The notes below the pieces were generated by a model. The model made no database searches. It was given only the letters and a program-made list of their open reading frames with translations, and had not been told where the DNA came from. Positions 5,662 through 6,145 of a DNA stretch of 6,145 nucleotides are shown here, piece by piece. Origin of the DNA: an uncultured Eubacteriales bacterium. GTDB taxonomy: Bacteria > Bacillota > Clostridia > Oscillospirales > Oscillospiraceae. The stretch covers positions 1 through 6,145 of the forward strand of contig UROL01000116.1 of NCBI GenBank assembly GCA_900549495.1, in the 5' to 3' direction. A program made the translations under genes and the position numbers. How positions within the stretch are numbered: the first letter of the stretch is position 1; each line of letters starts with the position of its first letter.

Positions 5662-6145
5662 ATGGAACGCGAGAAGCTGGGGTCCCGGCTGGGGTTCATC
5701 CTGCTGTCCGCCGGGTGCGCCATCGGCTGCGGCAATGTGTGGAAATTCCCGTGGATGTGCGGCCAGTATGGCGGGGGCGGCTTTGTGCTGTTGTATGTGC
5801 TGTGCCTGGTGGTGCTGGGGCTGCCTATCATGACCATGGAGTTCTGCGTGGGCCGGGCGGCCCAGACCAGCCCCATCCACATGTATCAGAAGCTGGAGAA
5901 AAAGGGTCAGAAATGGCACATCCATGGGTATGTGTCCTTATTCGGCAGCATCGCCCTGATGGCGTTTTACACGGTGGTCACCGGATGGATCGTGTACTAT
6001 TTCGTGCAGTTTCTCACGGGAAACAGCCAGAATCTGGGGTTTTCCGCAATGATCGCGGACCCGGGCGTCAACGTGACCTATCTGGCGGTGACGGTGGCGA
6101 TGGCCTTCGGCGTTTTGTGCTTCGGCCTGCAGAGCGGCCTGGAGC
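5662..6145 (+). CDS. Sodium:neurotransmitter symporter family (NSS/SNF) transporter, N-terminal part
   Basis: These are the first 161 codons of a sodium-coupled amino acid or amine transporter of the LeuT/MhsT type in the cytoplasmic membrane. The first helix carries the unwound substrate/sodium site as AIGCGNVWKFPW (residues 20-31), the counterpart of AVGLGNxWRFP. YGGGGF and a long helix ending in EFCVGR (about 36-65) form the second segment. The third contains FYTVVTGWIVYY (102-113), with Y103 probably in the substrate-binding position. A fourth helix begins near 137. AAGGAG (5649-5654) lies 7 bases before the ATG, which fixes the start. Full-length members have 11-12 helices and about 450 residues, so roughly two thirds is missing. 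Substrate cannot be told. Its own promoter and the terminator before it indicate no operon link to the kinase genes. Confidence 0.93.
   Translation, partial: MEREKLGSRLGFILLSAGCAIGCGNVWKFPWMCGQYGGGGFVLLYVLCLVVLGLPIMTMEFCVGRAAQTSPIHMYQKLEKKGQKWHIHGYVSLFGSIALMAFYTVVTGWIVYYFVQFLTGNSQNLGFSAMIADPGVNVTYLAVTVAMAFGVLCFGLQSGLE

Noticed and set aside
5633..5833. 66-codon plus-strand frame over the transporter start
   Set aside because: It is out of frame with the clear NSS transporter and encodes a Cys/Gly/Trp-rich shadow product.
1..6145. CRISPR array, tRNA, rRNA, insertion sequence or attachment site
   Set aside because: No regularly spaced repeats, cloverleaf, rRNA motif, transposase or terminal inverted repeat was seen.

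Overview
The window looks like part of the chromosome of a moderately GC-rich gut-type Firmicute, most likely a Clostridia/Oscillospiraceae relative. The reasons are strong AGGAGG-type ribosome binding sites, sigma-A promoters, a signal-peptide-bearing VWA surface protein of clostridial style, and a radical SAM enzyme of the CxxxCxxC 'CGSxxGxxR' type common in gut Clostridia. No genus can be fixed from the sequence alone.

Layout. Positions 1-629 (minus strand) hold a two-gene unit: a 58-aa peptide with a proline-rich C-terminal block, then a radical SAM enzyme that runs off the left edge. The two overlap by ATGA, and the enzyme's Shine-Dalgarno lies inside the last codons of the peptide gene. 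This is the architecture of a RiPP precursor plus maturase. Positions 630-950 are a 321-base divergent intergenic region. It contains an extended -10 promoter firing left, a TTGAAA-N17-TATAAT promoter firing right, short repeats between them, and a structured 5' leader for the rightward transcript.

Positions 951-5440 (plus strand) look like one operon. It encodes a 1042-aa secreted VWA-domain surface protein with two related C-terminal modules, a 55-aa small protein only 16 bases downstream, a 14-bp perfect intercistronic stem-loop, an HPr kinase-like P-loop protein, and a PqqD-family protein that overlaps the kinase by ATGA. A 21-bp-stem intrinsic terminator (5455-5512) closes the unit. The kinase and PqqD genes are visibly more A+T-rich than the radical SAM and transporter genes. 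From 5590 a new transcription unit starts with its own promoter and encodes the N-terminal part of a sodium:neurotransmitter symporter family (NSS/SNF) transporter, cut by the right edge.

How the parts may work together (inference). HprK-like kinases and PqqD/RRE domains are both known from RiPP clusters: the kinases phosphorylate some lasso peptides, and RRE domains bind leader peptides. Here they sit next to a small unrecognised protein and a secreted adhesin-like protein, and across from a candidate radical SAM RiPP pair. No lasso cyclase, leader peptidase or exporter is visible in the window. The exciting possibility is a peptide- or surface-protein-modifying system built from the 55-aa protein, kinase and PqqD, perhaps sharing its PqqD with the divergent radical SAM enzyme. 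The sequence supports the parts and their arrangement, not the chemistry.
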